NCBI GenBank assembly: GCA_034927345.1
Contig: JAYFQE010000001.1
Location: 1-64,000, forward strand
Direction: 5' to 3'
Source of the DNA: JAYFQE01 sp034927345
Lineage (GTDB): Bacteria > Bacillota > Clostridia > Saccharofermentanales > UBA5734
DNA: 64,000 nt
This document shows positions 16,608 to 24,799 of this stretch, in pieces (the stretch's first letter is position 1; each line of letters begins with the position of its first letter). Below the pieces are notes generated by a model. That model was not told where the DNA came from and made no database searches. It saw only the letters and a program-made list of their open reading frames with translations. Both the position numbers and the translations under genes were made by a program.

Positions 16608-17333
16608 ATGTCCGGACATTCAAAATGGAATAATATCAAACGCAAGAAAGGCGCCGCCGATGCTGTGCGGGGCGCCATATTTACGAAAATCGGCCGCGAA
16701 CTGCAAGTGGCTGTTAAAAATGGCGGACCTGATCCGGAAGCCAACTCGCGGCTGAAAGATGTCATTGCCAAAGCCAAGGCCGCCAATTTACCCAATGACA
16801 ATATTATGCGGAGCATTAAAAAAGCCGCCGGATCCGGCGACGCGGACAATTTTGAAGAAATAACCTATGAAGGCTATGGACCGGGCGGCGTAGCCGTCAT
16901 GGTCAGAACCCTGTCCGACAACCGGAACCGGACGGCCGGCGATATCCGGCATATTTTCGATAAATCCGGCGGCAATATGGGCACAACCGGCTGCGTCGGC
17001 TTTCTGTTCCAGGAAAAGGGCACGCTGATCCTGGACCGGGAAGAAGCCCCGGATGAAGAAACGGCCATGATGGACGCTTTGGAAGCCGGCGCCGAAGATT
17101 TCGCCGCCGAAGAAGACGTTTTTGAAGTTACGACGGAGCCGGCGCTGTATGGCGCGGTCCGCGAGATTCTGGAAAAGAAGGGTTATGCATTTCTCGACAT
17201 GTCGCTGGGTCCGGTTCCGGTAACCTGGACCGAACTGAACGATCCTGATCTTGTTGAAAAAATGGAAAAACTGATCGACCGCCTGGAAGAACACGACGAC
17301 GTCCAGGAAGTCTATCATAATTGGGACCGATAA
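16608..17333 (+). CDS. yebC: YebC/TACO1-family protein
   Basis: The 241-residue protein starts MSGHSKWNNIKRKKGAADAV, the family hallmark. It also has NRTAGDIRHIFDKSGG and a GCVGFLF segment in the middle. YebC proteins act on translation (relief of ribosome pausing at proline-rich stretches) and some have been described as DNA-binding regulators. AGGAGG lies well placed before the ATG. It follows yigZ, whose tail is polyproline, and precedes a P-loop/Asp23 protein at nine bases. Confidence 0.95.
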   Translation: MSGHSKWNNIKRKKGAADAVRGAIFTKIGRELQVAVKNGGPDPEANSRLKDVIAKAKAANLPNDNIMRSIKKAAGSGDADNFEEITYEGYGPGGVAVMVRTLSDNRNRTAGDIRHIFDKSGGNMGTTGCVGFLFQEKGTLILDREEAPDEETAMMDALEAGAEDFAAEEDVFEVTTEPALYGAVREILEKKGYAFLDMSLGPVPVTWTELNDPDLVEKMEKLIDRLEEHDDVQEVYHNWDR

Positions 17334-17342
17334 AAAAGGAGC

Positions 17343-18461
17343 GTGGTGAAAACGGCGATCCGCTTTGACAAGCACCGGAAAATCGAACATGAGTCGGCAG
17401 AAGAACATCTGCGGGATCATTTAGACGGAACGGCCGGCCGCAAAGTCGAGAAAACTGAAAAAATCGACCGGACCGGTCCTTTCAAGCCTTTCGGCAAGCT
17501 TGCGGAAGCCGTCAACCGCTCTTATTCGGAGCGCAATGCCGTTGCTGTAGAGAAAATACGCGACGATGCCAGGGATGTGCTTGTTCAGATCGCTGTTATT
17601 GCCTTCGTCGGACCCAGCGGAACCGGCAAAAGCACCCGGGCAATCAGCGTAGCCCGCCAATACCAGATTGCCTATCTGATCGACGACGGCCTCCTGATCC
17701 ACGGCACCCAGATTGTTGCCGGCACATCAGCGAAGAAAGCATCGTCGAAACTGGAATCGGTCCGTCAGGCGCTTTTTGCCGATGAAACCCGCGCGGCTGT
17801 CATGCGGCGGGCTCTGGTGGCTCATCATCCGGCCACATTGATGATTCTCGGCACTTCGGACGGCATGCTGGCGAAGATCTGTCAGAATCTCTGGCTGAAT
17901 CCGCCGTCCATGCTGATCCGCATCGAGGATGTCAGCACAGATGAGGAGATGCGCCAGGCCAAGCAAACCCGGATGTCCGAGGGCAAACATACCATCCCGG
18001 TTCCCAGCATGGAAATCAAGCACGAATTCTCCGGTTACTTCGCCGATCCTCTTTCGCGCCTGCGCCGCCGGCGGGACCGCGATCGCAGCCCGATTCCTGC
18101 CCCCGACTCGGAACGGACCGTTGTTCGTCCGACTTTTTCCAGCTTGGGCGGATATTCCATATCTGATGAAGCCATGCGCATGATGGTCGAGATCATTTTG
18201 CGCCGGATCCACGGCGTCGCCGGCCTGGTCCGCTTCCAGGCCGAAAATGAAATCTACGGCGTGGTTATCGATCTTGAACTGGCTTTATATTATGGGTTCA
18301 GCGCCCAGCAGGTTCTGCAGGCCGTTCAGGAACGGGTCAGCAGCCAGATTGAAGAGTATACCGCCATTAACGTTGTAGCCGTCAATGTCAAAGCAAAACG
18401 GGTCGTTTATGCCCAGACAGCCCCGCCGGCCGCCAATGGCGATCACAGGAGCAGCTCATGA
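17343..18461 (+). CDS. P-loop NTPase fused to a C-terminal Asp23/Gls24 domain
   Basis: The 372-residue protein has a charged N-terminus (1-80), a Walker A loop GPSGTGKST at 90-98 in an ATPase/kinase-like domain to about 200, and a basic Arg-rich linker (about 235-250). The C-terminal Asp23/Gls24 (DUF322) domain covers about 262-355: YSISDEAMRMM, then the pattern ending VNVKAKRVVYAQ. Asp23 proteins are envelope-stress or membrane-associated oligomers in Firmicutes. The start is one of two adjacent GTG codons (17343 or 17346) behind AAAAAAGGAG. The stop overlaps the DUF6062-like gene by four bases, so the two are likely partners. No substrate can be named. Confidence 0.75.
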   Translation: MVKTAIRFDKHRKIEHESAEEHLRDHLDGTAGRKVEKTEKIDRTGPFKPFGKLAEAVNRSYSERNAVAVEKIRDDARDVLVQIAVIAFVGPSGTGKSTRAISVARQYQIAYLIDDGLLIHGTQIVAGTSAKKASSKLESVRQALFADETRAAVMRRALVAHHPATLMILGTSDGMLAKICQNLWLNPPSMLIRIEDVSTDEEMRQAKQTRMSEGKHTIPVPSMEIKHEFSGYFADPLSRLRRRRDRDRSPIPAPDSERTVVRPTFSSLGGYSISDEAMRMMVEIILRRIHGVAGLVRFQAENEIYGVVIDLELALYYGFSAQQVLQAVQERVSSQIEEYTAINVVAVNVKAKRVVYAQTAPPAANGDHRSSS

Positions 18462-19201
18462 AAGAACAGATTTATACAATTCCCGTCAACGATGCCTATG
18501 CGGCCGGCGGATCCTGTCCGTTGTGCGTTTTAGCAGACACCCTGAATAAATCGCTGCTGGATTATTATTTGGGTCCCTCCCTGATGGAACCGGATGTCCG
18601 GAAAACAACCAACGAAAAGGGTTTCTGCCGTCACCATCTGAAGCAGCTGTATAATCGCGAGGAAAACCGGCTGGGCCTGGGACTGATGCTGCATACGCAC
18701 ACCTGCGATCTGGTGGGCGATTTGAACCCCGGTTTGCAAGGCAGCGCGCCCGGCGGTTCGGCCCGGCTGTTCAGCGGCCGGAAAAAGGATTATCGCCAGA
18801 ATCTTCTAGCCATGGCCGGCCGTATTGAAGCCCGTTCCCGCAGCTGCGTCATCTGTGAGCGGCTGGAAGACACGATGGACCGCTATCTGGACGTCATTTT
18901 TTACGAGTACTTCACACAACCTGAATTCAAACAGCAATTTGACCAGGGAAAGGGCTACTGCCTGCCTCATGTTGCTATGCTGCTGCGCGGCGCCGCCAAA
19001 TACCTGAATCAGAATCAGGCGGCGGAATTCGTCGGCAAATTGTCCGAAATTCAAAACAACAGCCTGGAAACCCTGCGGGATGATATTGAATGGTTTACCC
19101 TGAAATTCGATCACCGCAATTTTGATAAAGCCTGGAAAAACAGCAAGGACGCTATTCCCCGGACAATCCGAAAAATATGCGGCGACTGCGATTTGAAATA
19201 G
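18458..19201 (+). CDS. DUF6062-like protein with duplicated Cys/His metal sites
   Basis: I recognise this 247-residue protein as resembling the DUF6062 group of clostridial proteins of unknown function. It is internally duplicated. The first half has CPLC (20-23) and GFCRHH (Cys57, His60). The second has CVIC (129-132) and GYCLPH (Cys167, His170). Each half could hold one zinc or Fe-S centre. The rest is alpha-helical and acidic, with no signal peptide or membrane segment. Its ATG overlaps the stop of the P-loop/Asp23 gene, which suggests the two proteins act together. Confidence 0.7.
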   Translation: MKEQIYTIPVNDAYAAGGSCPLCVLADTLNKSLLDYYLGPSLMEPDVRKTTNEKGFCRHHLKQLYNREENRLGLGLMLHTHTCDLVGDLNPGLQGSAPGGSARLFSGRKKDYRQNLLAMAGRIEARSRSCVICERLEDTMDRYLDVIFYEYFTQPEFKQQFDQGKGYCLPHVAMLLRGAAKYLNQNQAAEFVGKLSEIQNNSLETLRDDIEWFTLKFDHRNFDKAWKNSKDAIPRTIRKICGDCDLK

Positions 19202-19245
19202 CGCCGGTAAAACTGATCAGACGACAGGAGGACCAAAGGGTTGCC

Positions 19246-19719
19246 ATGACCAAGCCAAAAGCAAAAAATGAGACCTTAAAAGCCAATAAGCAAGACAGAA
19301 TGGATACGGCGGTAAAAACAGATACTCTTGATTTTTTACTGCCTGATCCGCTTCTGGATTGGCAGCCGTCGGGCGGCTCCGGTCTGGTCGTGGCCTTTCG
19401 GTCTGCCGAAATCGGCGACGGTTCCGGCCGGCCTGATTTGGGGAAACGCCTGATGTCGGAATTTTTGCAGGCTGTCAACCGTTTCGCTCCGCCGCCGGCG
19501 GCGCTCTTGCTCTACAGCGGTTCCGTTATCCTGACCCGGCCCGATAGTCCTGATTTGACCATCTTGCGCCAACTGACGGCTAAGGGAACTGAGATCCTTG
19601 TTTGCCGGATCAGTTTTGAGGCATTGGCAGAAGGCCCGGAACCGGCTGTCGGCCGTCTGGCCGGCTGGCCGGAGCTGGCAGACCGTATGCGCCTGGCCCA
19701 TCAGGTTCTTTGGCCGTAA
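19246..19719 (+). CDS. DsrE/YedF-like protein without its TusA half
   Basis: The 157-residue product has a polar N-terminus followed by a DsrE-like domain: GLVVAFRSAEIGDG, LGKRLMSEFLQAV, LLLYSGSVILT and GTEILVCRISFEAL. This is the pattern of the C-terminal half of YedF. In YedF an N-terminal TusA-like sulfur-carrier domain precedes it, and the ILVCGTC motif holds two cysteines. Here the TusA part is absent and only one Cys remains. A role in sulfur or selenium handling is only an inference. The frame is open 23 codons further upstream into the DUF6062 gene. ATG 19246, after AAAGGG, is preferred. Confidence 0.6.
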   Translation: MTKPKAKNETLKANKQDRMDTAVKTDTLDFLLPDPLLDWQPSGGSGLVVAFRSAEIGDGSGRPDLGKRLMSEFLQAVNRFAPPPAALLLYSGSVILTRPDSPDLTILRQLTAKGTEILVCRISFEALAEGPEPAVGRLAGWPELADRMRLAHQVLWP

Positions 19720-19766
19720 TCAGGAAACAAGCGCTTGAACAAAGACTTGCGAGAGGGGTATAGGTT

Positions 19767-21038
19767 ATGCTCTGGATGAAAAAGAAGGATTTTGCGAAAA
19801 CCCCGTCCGAACCGGCAAAGAAAAATGACAGCCCTGCCTGGCGGCTGCGGCGCTTCGGATTTTTTCTGATCGGATTGGTTGTCTTGTGCGGCACGGTTTT
19901 TTTAGCGGCCAACGGCTGGTATTACCGGCAGACGGTTCCTTTAAGGAACACGCTGAACGATATAAAATCCCGGCTGGTTCAGGGCGTGCCGGACACCGCA
20001 TTGACCGAAGCCGACAAATTGGCTTTTTATAACGATTGCGCATCGGATGCGGCCGATTTGCCGGCCCGTCTGACCGCTCTGAACCAGCAATCCTGGACAG
20101 CGATTGCCATTTTGAAAAATGACCTGCGCGACCAGGATCTTCAGGATACTCAGGATCAGATTGCCGCCGGCCTGCAGGCGGTAAAATCCTGCCATGAGAT
20201 CTTGACGCAGCTGAATGAAAAGATCGCGGCTTACAGCCAGTTAACCGCTCAGGAACCGGCCGATGACCAGAAAAGCGGCCTGCCGGCCCGGCTGGAATGG
20301 TATCAGACCCGGATATCCGCTGTCAGCGCGTTAAAGGGCCTGTACGCGAGTCTGCAGGCTGTGCCGGACTTGGCGCTGGCCGGACATCTGGCGAATGAAC
20401 AGGATCTGGGGCTGGACAAAATATACCAGGAGATTAAACCCTATCAGGAACCTGTTGAAAAACTGCTCCTGATCATCAGCGCAAGCAACGATCTGGAAAG
20501 CAGATTGGATGCTGTTTACAGCCAGGATCCGTCGATTGACGGGCTCGCTGATCTGGAAACGGCATTAAACGCCTGGCTGAACGATCAAAAACAGCAAATT
20601 TCAGATGCTGAAGGACTGCTGACAGGACTGCCGCAACCCCTGCAGGATTCCTATCAGGATTATTGCGCAGGTTTGGAAAATCGTTTATCTTTCGGCGAAA
20701 TCTGGCTTCAATATCACCAAAGCGCGGCTCGTGTGCTGCGCAGTCTGCAGGCCGCGGCAACTGACCGGGAAACGGCCAGGCGGTATACGGAAGACAGTTT
20801 GAAGGAACAGGATGTCCAGGTCGCCTATATCTGGACGCAGACGGCGGAGAAATACCGGCAAAGCATGTCCGACACCCTTGACTTTACCAATATCTATATT
20901 TCTGAAACCAACAAACTGGCCCTGCAGGCTGCGGATTTGCGGCAGATCTATCGCCTGAAGCTCGGCCTGGACGGCAATATGCGCATTCTGACACCTTATG
21001 CGACGGTTGACGCCGTGGCATTCTGGCTGTCGGAATAA
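19767..21038 (+). CDS. Membrane-anchored helical protein, unknown function
   Basis: I do not recognise this 423-residue protein. It has a charged N-terminus, one hydrophobic helix at about residues 28-50 and then a long, Gln/Leu/Ala-rich helical region to about 395. The repeated heptad-like leucines suggest an extracytoplasmic coiled-coil rod, similar in layout to septum or wall-associated proteins. There are only a few cysteines and no enzymatic motif. GAGAGGGG lies upstream of the ATG. It sits between the DsrE-like gene and mgtC, in the same direction. Confidence 0.6.
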   Translation: MLWMKKKDFAKTPSEPAKKNDSPAWRLRRFGFFLIGLVVLCGTVFLAANGWYYRQTVPLRNTLNDIKSRLVQGVPDTALTEADKLAFYNDCASDAADLPARLTALNQQSWTAIAILKNDLRDQDLQDTQDQIAAGLQAVKSCHEILTQLNEKIAAYSQLTAQEPADDQKSGLPARLEWYQTRISAVSALKGLYASLQAVPDLALAGHLANEQDLGLDKIYQEIKPYQEPVEKLLLIISASNDLESRLDAVYSQDPSIDGLADLETALNAWLNDQKQQISDAEGLLTGLPQPLQDSYQDYCAGLENRLSFGEIWLQYHQSAARVLRSLQAAATDRETARRYTEDSLKEQDVQVAYIWTQTAEKYRQSMSDTLDFTNIYISETNKLALQAADLRQIYRLKLGLDGNMRILTPYATVDAVAFWLSE

Positions 21039-21053
21039 GATGGGAGTCTTATC

Positions 21054-21749
21054 ATGATTGATCTTTCTTCTGTTTCTGACTGGAGTTGGCTCGGTTCTGT
21101 TTTTCTTCGGTTGCTGGTGGCCGTCGTTTTAGGCGGCCTGGTCGGATATGAACGGGAACAGGCCAACCGTCCGGCCGGCTTCCGCACCCATATTCTCGTC
21201 AGCCTGGGTTCGGCTCTGGTTATGGTGACCGCCGAATATATGACGAAAATATACAGCCCGCAGATCAATCTGGATCCGACCAGACTGGGCGCTCAGGTTG
21301 TCAGCGGCATTGGTTTTCTCGGCGCCGGCACGATCATCCGCAATGGCAGCAGCGTCAAGGGCCTTACCACGGCCGCCAGTCTCTGGGCCGTTTGCTGTAT
21401 CGGACTGGCATGCGGCAGCGGCTTTTATGCCGGAGCGATCCTGGCTACATTGTTTACCGTCGTTACCCTGATTACCTTGAAGCGGCTGGAGAAACATTTA
21501 TCGCATAAACACGGCGAAACAACCCTGCTGGTTCAGTTGTCTTATTACGGCCAGGATGTCCTGGATATTTTGAAAAAAGCCGATGATCTGCATTTGGTTA
21601 TCCGAAAAATGCAGTTATTGCCGGCGGACGAAGATGAAAACGGCGTCAGGCTGCGGCTCGGCATAGCCCGGGCCAGCGAAGAGAATAAAGCCCGGTTGAT
21701 TTTAGCCATGAAAGAGATGTCCTCGGTGCGTTCGATTTCCGATGAATAA
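21054..21749 (+). CDS. MgtC/SapB-family membrane protein
   Basis: The 231-residue protein has about four to five N-terminal helices with the family motifs GGLVGYERE (about 27-35), AGFRTHILVSLGSAL, GIGFLGAGTI and VKGLTTAASLW. A soluble ACT-like C-terminal domain follows (about 150-231). MgtC proteins are linked to growth at low magnesium and to control of membrane ATPases; the bacterial housekeeping role is unclear. GGGAG precedes the ATG. It is the last gene of the run, followed directly by a strong terminator. Confidence 0.92.
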   Translation: MIDLSSVSDWSWLGSVFLRLLVAVVLGGLVGYEREQANRPAGFRTHILVSLGSALVMVTAEYMTKIYSPQINLDPTRLGAQVVSGIGFLGAGTIIRNGSSVKGLTTAASLWAVCCIGLACGSGFYAGAILATLFTVVTLITLKRLEKHLSHKHGETTLLVQLSYYGQDVLDILKKADDLHLVIRKMQLLPADEDENGVRLRLGIARASEENKARLILAMKEMSSVRSISDE

Positions 21750-21766
21750 AAGCGATCTTGCTAAAT

Positions 21767-21804
21767 AAAAAATGCCCCATGGATCAAATCCATGGGGCAT
21801 TTTT
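21767..21804. terminator. Strong bidirectional terminator
   Basis: A perfect 13-bp stem (21772-21784 and 21788-21800, ATGCCCCATGGAT and its complement) has a three-base loop. It is flanked by an A-run (21767-21771) and T-run (21801-21804). It separates mgtC from the converging permease gene and would stop transcription from both sides. Confidence 0.93.
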
Positions 21805-21842
21805 GTTGCGGGATTGAAAACCGGACCGGTCACAAAAACGGA

Positions 21843-23186
21843 TCAGGCGGTTTGTTCTTTCTTTCGGCCGATAGATAACAGGAGGTTCAGCACGATGCCA
21901 ACCAGAGCGGCGGTGGCGATGGCCGGCAGCTGCATGCCGAAGAAGGGGATCATGCCGCCTGCAAAACCATAATTGCCGCCCAGGCCGATGACCAGAATGG
22001 TGGCGATGACCGCCAGACTGCGCGAATCGAAGAGATCGACCTTGCGGTTGATCATGATGGCGATGCCCTGAGCGCCGATGATGCCGAACAGGTAAATGCT
22101 GACGCCGCCGATGACCGACCCGGGGATCGAATTGACCAGATTGGATAACGGTGTGAAGAAGGAGATGAGCATGGTGATCACAGCGGCAGCAGCCAGCACG
22201 GGAACCGAGAAGTTGCGGGTAATGGCCATGGTGCTGAGATTTTCGCCGTAATTGGTGCCTGCGGGGCCGCCGAACAGCGAGGATACGATATCGCCGATAC
22301 CATCGCCGATCAGGTTCATGCCCAGACGGTTCTTGATGCCGTATGGCTTTTTGCCTTTTTCCTGAGCCAGATGATCAACATAAATGTCCAGCTGGTAGAG
22401 GTGGGCCGTAGATTCGGGTATTGTCGCGATGGCGATCGGCATGATGGCCGCGACAGCGCCCCAATTGGCTACCGGCAAGGTGAAATGAGGCGGCGCCACA
22501 AAAGGTCCGGTGAAAATCTTGGTAAAATCGATGACGCCAAGAGACGCGGCGAGGGCATAGCCGACCAGAATGCCGAAGAGAATCGGCAGCTGTCCCAGAG
22601 TTCCTTTCAGATAGACTGAAAAGAGGACCGTTGCCAGCAAAGTGACAATGGCGATAATCCAGGCCGTGTTGTTGGAAGCCGCGCCGGATGTTGTGCCGGC
22701 CGCTCCGGTAATGGCTGTGCCGGCTAAGGATATGCCGATAACGATGGCAATGGAGCCGGTTACTGTCGGCGGCAGAACAAATTCGATCTTTTCAGGACCG
22801 AAAAAGTTGATGATCAGGCCGGCGACAATCGATACCAGACCGGACATGATGATGCCGAACTGAGCCTGACCGATCAGGATGTCGGATGAAGCGACGCCGA
22901 AGGTAACGACGCCTTTGACGCCGGTTATGGAAGCGATAGCCACGATATACGAAAAACTGGAGCCATAGTAAAGGGGGATTTTACCGCGGGTCACCAATAA
23001 GAAACAAAGGGTGGAAAGACCGCTGGCGAAAATGGTGGTGGAAACGTGAAAACCGGTAAGCATGGCAACCAATACGGTTGCCGGAAACATGACGAGGATC
23101 TGCTGCAGAGCGAAAAAAATCAATTTCCAGATGGGCGGGCGTTCATCGGGCAGATAGCCGATGACGGTTTTGGGTGCTTGACTCAT
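21843..23186 (-). CDS. NCS2-family nucleobase permease (uracil/xanthine type)
   Basis: The 447-residue protein has about 12-14 hydrophobic helices. NCS2 features are visible: YYGSSFSYIVAI in TM3, the VLPPTVTGSIAIVIG stretch, ATIPESTAHL with the substrate-site Glu in TM8, and GGPAGTNYGENL in TM10. The family imports uracil, xanthine or uric acid with protons. The TM10 sequence is closer to the uracil (UraA) type, but the substrate is not certain. AAGGAGG precedes the ATG. No purine or PRPP riboswitch was seen in the leader. Confidence 0.9.
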   Translation of the reverse strand: MSQAPKTVIGYLPDERPPIWKLIFFALQQILVMFPATVLVAMLTGFHVSTTIFASGLSTLCFLLVTRGKIPLYYGSSFSYIVAIASITGVKGVVTFGVASSDILIGQAQFGIIMSGLVSIVAGLIINFFGPEKIEFVLPPTVTGSIAIVIGISLAGTAITGAAGTTSGAASNNTAWIIAIVTLLATVLFSVYLKGTLGQLPILFGILVGYALAASLGVIDFTKIFTGPFVAPPHFTLPVANWGAVAAIMPIAIATIPESTAHLYQLDIYVDHLAQEKGKKPYGIKNRLGMNLIGDGIGDIVSSLFGGPAGTNYGENLSTMAITRNFSVPVLAAAAVITMLISFFTPLSNLVNSIPGSVIGGVSIYLFGIIGAQGIAIMINRKVDLFDSRSLAVIATILVIGLGGNYGFAGGMIPFFGMQLPAIATAALVGIVLNLLLSIGRKKEQTA

Positions 23187-23242
23187 AACTTATCCTCCTT
23201 TAATCAGGTCGGCCGGATCATCTCGATCAACGTACCTCTTAA

Positions 23243-23271
23243 AACCTACTCTATCCAAATATTCTTGTCAA
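23243..23271 (-). promoter_or_regulatory. Promoter of the nucleobase permease
   Basis: On the minus strand TTGACA (23266-23271) and TAGGTT (23243-23248) are separated by 17 bp, about 55 bp before the permease start. Confidence 0.55.
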
Positions 23272-23367
23272 TAATATCATTATGGAATTCAAACGAAAAT
23301 TATGCCGCCGTAATCGTCCCTATAACGGAAGCTGCCGGAAAAACTTGAACAAAACCGCTGCAGCCGC

Positions 23368-23396
23368 TTGTCAGCGATCAAATTCTGCCGGATAAT
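23368..23396 (+). promoter_or_regulatory. Promoter of the D,D-carboxypeptidase gene
   Basis: TTGTCA (23368-23373) and GATAAT (23391-23396) are spaced 17 bp apart and lie about 40 bp before the TTG start. Confidence 0.55.
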
Positions 23397-23434
23397 ATCA
23401 AATAAAGGATTAGTGAGCAGGGGGATTCTCAGGC

Positions 23435-24799
23435 TTGAAAAAGAAATATTGCCCAGCCGGCAAAAGACCGGCATTATGGCTGGCCATGGCAGGCCTTATC
23501 GGCGCGGCATGGATGCTGGCGCAGCCGGTGGCGGCGCTTGCGGAAAGCGTGACGGACATAGGATCGGCAGTTTCTGCGCCGGCCGGAAGCCAGGTTTTTG
23601 ATTCCAACAATCTTTGGGATGTGCCGCCGGACGGCTCATGGCCGGCTCTGGCCGACATTAACGCCCAGGCCTGGATCGTTTATGATCGCCAGACCGACCA
23701 GATTATTTTGGAAAATAATGCCGATGAAGTTTTGTTTCCCGCCAGCATTACGAAAATCATGACGGCGGTGATTGCCCTGGAAACCGGGAATCTGGACCGC
23801 GAGGCTACTGTTTCGCAAACAGCCGTCAATTTAACGTCCGGTTCGTCGAAAGTCGGTTTTTTAGCCGGCGAAACGGTTGTGCTGCGCGATGTTCTGGCCG
23901 GCATGATGGTTACCTCCGGCAATGACGCGGCCAATGTAGTCGCAGAAACGCTGGCCGGCAGCAATGAACAATTTGCTGTCTTGATGAACGAAAAAGCAGC
24001 CAAACTGGGGATGACCAACAGCCATTTTTGCAATCCCAACGGCCTGCAGGATTACAATCATGTTGTTACGGCCCGGGATATGGTTGCTTTGACGGATTAT
24101 GCCCTGAGTATTCCGGAATTTCGGGCTTTGGTCAGTATAAAATGCTACGCCATGCCGGCTACAAATCTGCATCCCTATTTGGGCTGGGGCCTGTTTTATA
24201 ATACCAATCGCTTGCTCTTGTTCGGCGACACGGCATTCCGTTCGGATTACATCAGCCAATATACCGGCGTAAAAACGGGCAGCACCGATATTGCCGGCAG
24301 CAACCTGGTTTCTTCGGCCATAACGATCAATGGTCACGAATTGATATCCGTGCTTCTGGGCGTTCAATCCAACAACAAGTACTGTACAACATTCAATTAC
24401 TCACGGACGCTGCTGGACGAAGCTGCCCGGCTGGTTGTCGGCGGTCAGGTCCCGACCCGGGACAGCCAGGCGACCGGATCGGAAACCTATGACGGCGGTT
24501 GGGAAACGGCCGGTTCCGGGACAAATGATCCGGAAAATCAGAATCGTGAAACCGCAGCGTCTTCCACAGCCGATACAACCGCTGCAGACTCCCTGATCGC
24601 CGGTGAAGAACGCGGTGTGTCCGGCGGAACCGGGATCGGTCATTTTTTAACGGATAATCTCTGGCGAACCGCTGTCCTCGGCTTTCTGCTCGGTCTGGCA
24701 TGCTGGTTCGGCTGGCGCCGGCGTAAACTGAAGCTGCGCCGCCGCCGCCGCGTTATCCGCTCGCTCCCGGTCAAGCCCCGTCGGATCGACGCTCCCTGA
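23435..24799 (+). CDS. D-alanyl-D-alanine carboxypeptidase (penicillin-binding protein, S11)
   Basis: This enzyme trims the terminal D-Ala from peptidoglycan stem peptides outside the cell. The 454-residue protein has a signal sequence (about 1-36) and the three active-site motifs in order: SITK (Ser in PASITKIMT), SGN, and KTGST. After the catalytic domain comes a Ser/Thr/Glu-rich linker, a C-terminal membrane helix (about 407-425) and a strongly basic Arg/Lys end. This differs from the amphipathic anchor of classic DacA. The start is TTG behind GGGGG. The last 153 bases are antisense to the converging EamA gene. Confidence 0.93.
   Translation: MKKKYCPAGKRPALWLAMAGLIGAAWMLAQPVAALAESVTDIGSAVSAPAGSQVFDSNNLWDVPPDGSWPALADINAQAWIVYDRQTDQIILENNADEVLFPASITKIMTAVIALETGNLDREATVSQTAVNLTSGSSKVGFLAGETVVLRDVLAGMMVTSGNDAANVVAETLAGSNEQFAVLMNEKAAKLGMTNSHFCNPNGLQDYNHVVTARDMVALTDYALSIPEFRALVSIKCYAMPATNLHPYLGWGLFYNTNRLLLFGDTAFRSDYISQYTGVKTGSTDIAGSNLVSSAITINGHELISVLLGVQSNNKYCTTFNYSRTLLDEAARLVVGGQVPTRDSQATGSETYDGGWETAGSGTNDPENQNRETAASSTADTTAADSLIAGEERGVSGGTGIGHFLTDNLWRTAVLGFLLGLACWFGWRRRKLKLRRRRRVIRSLPVKPRRIDAP

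Noticed and set aside
17343..18461. HPr kinase/phosphorylase identity for the P-loop/Asp23 protein, suggested by its Walker A loop
   Set aside because: The HPr kinase signature after the P-loop is absent, and the C-terminal domain is Asp23-like.
23187..23300. Possible purine or PRPP riboswitch before the nucleobase permease
   Set aside because: The conserved aptamer elements are absent; only a promoter is visible.
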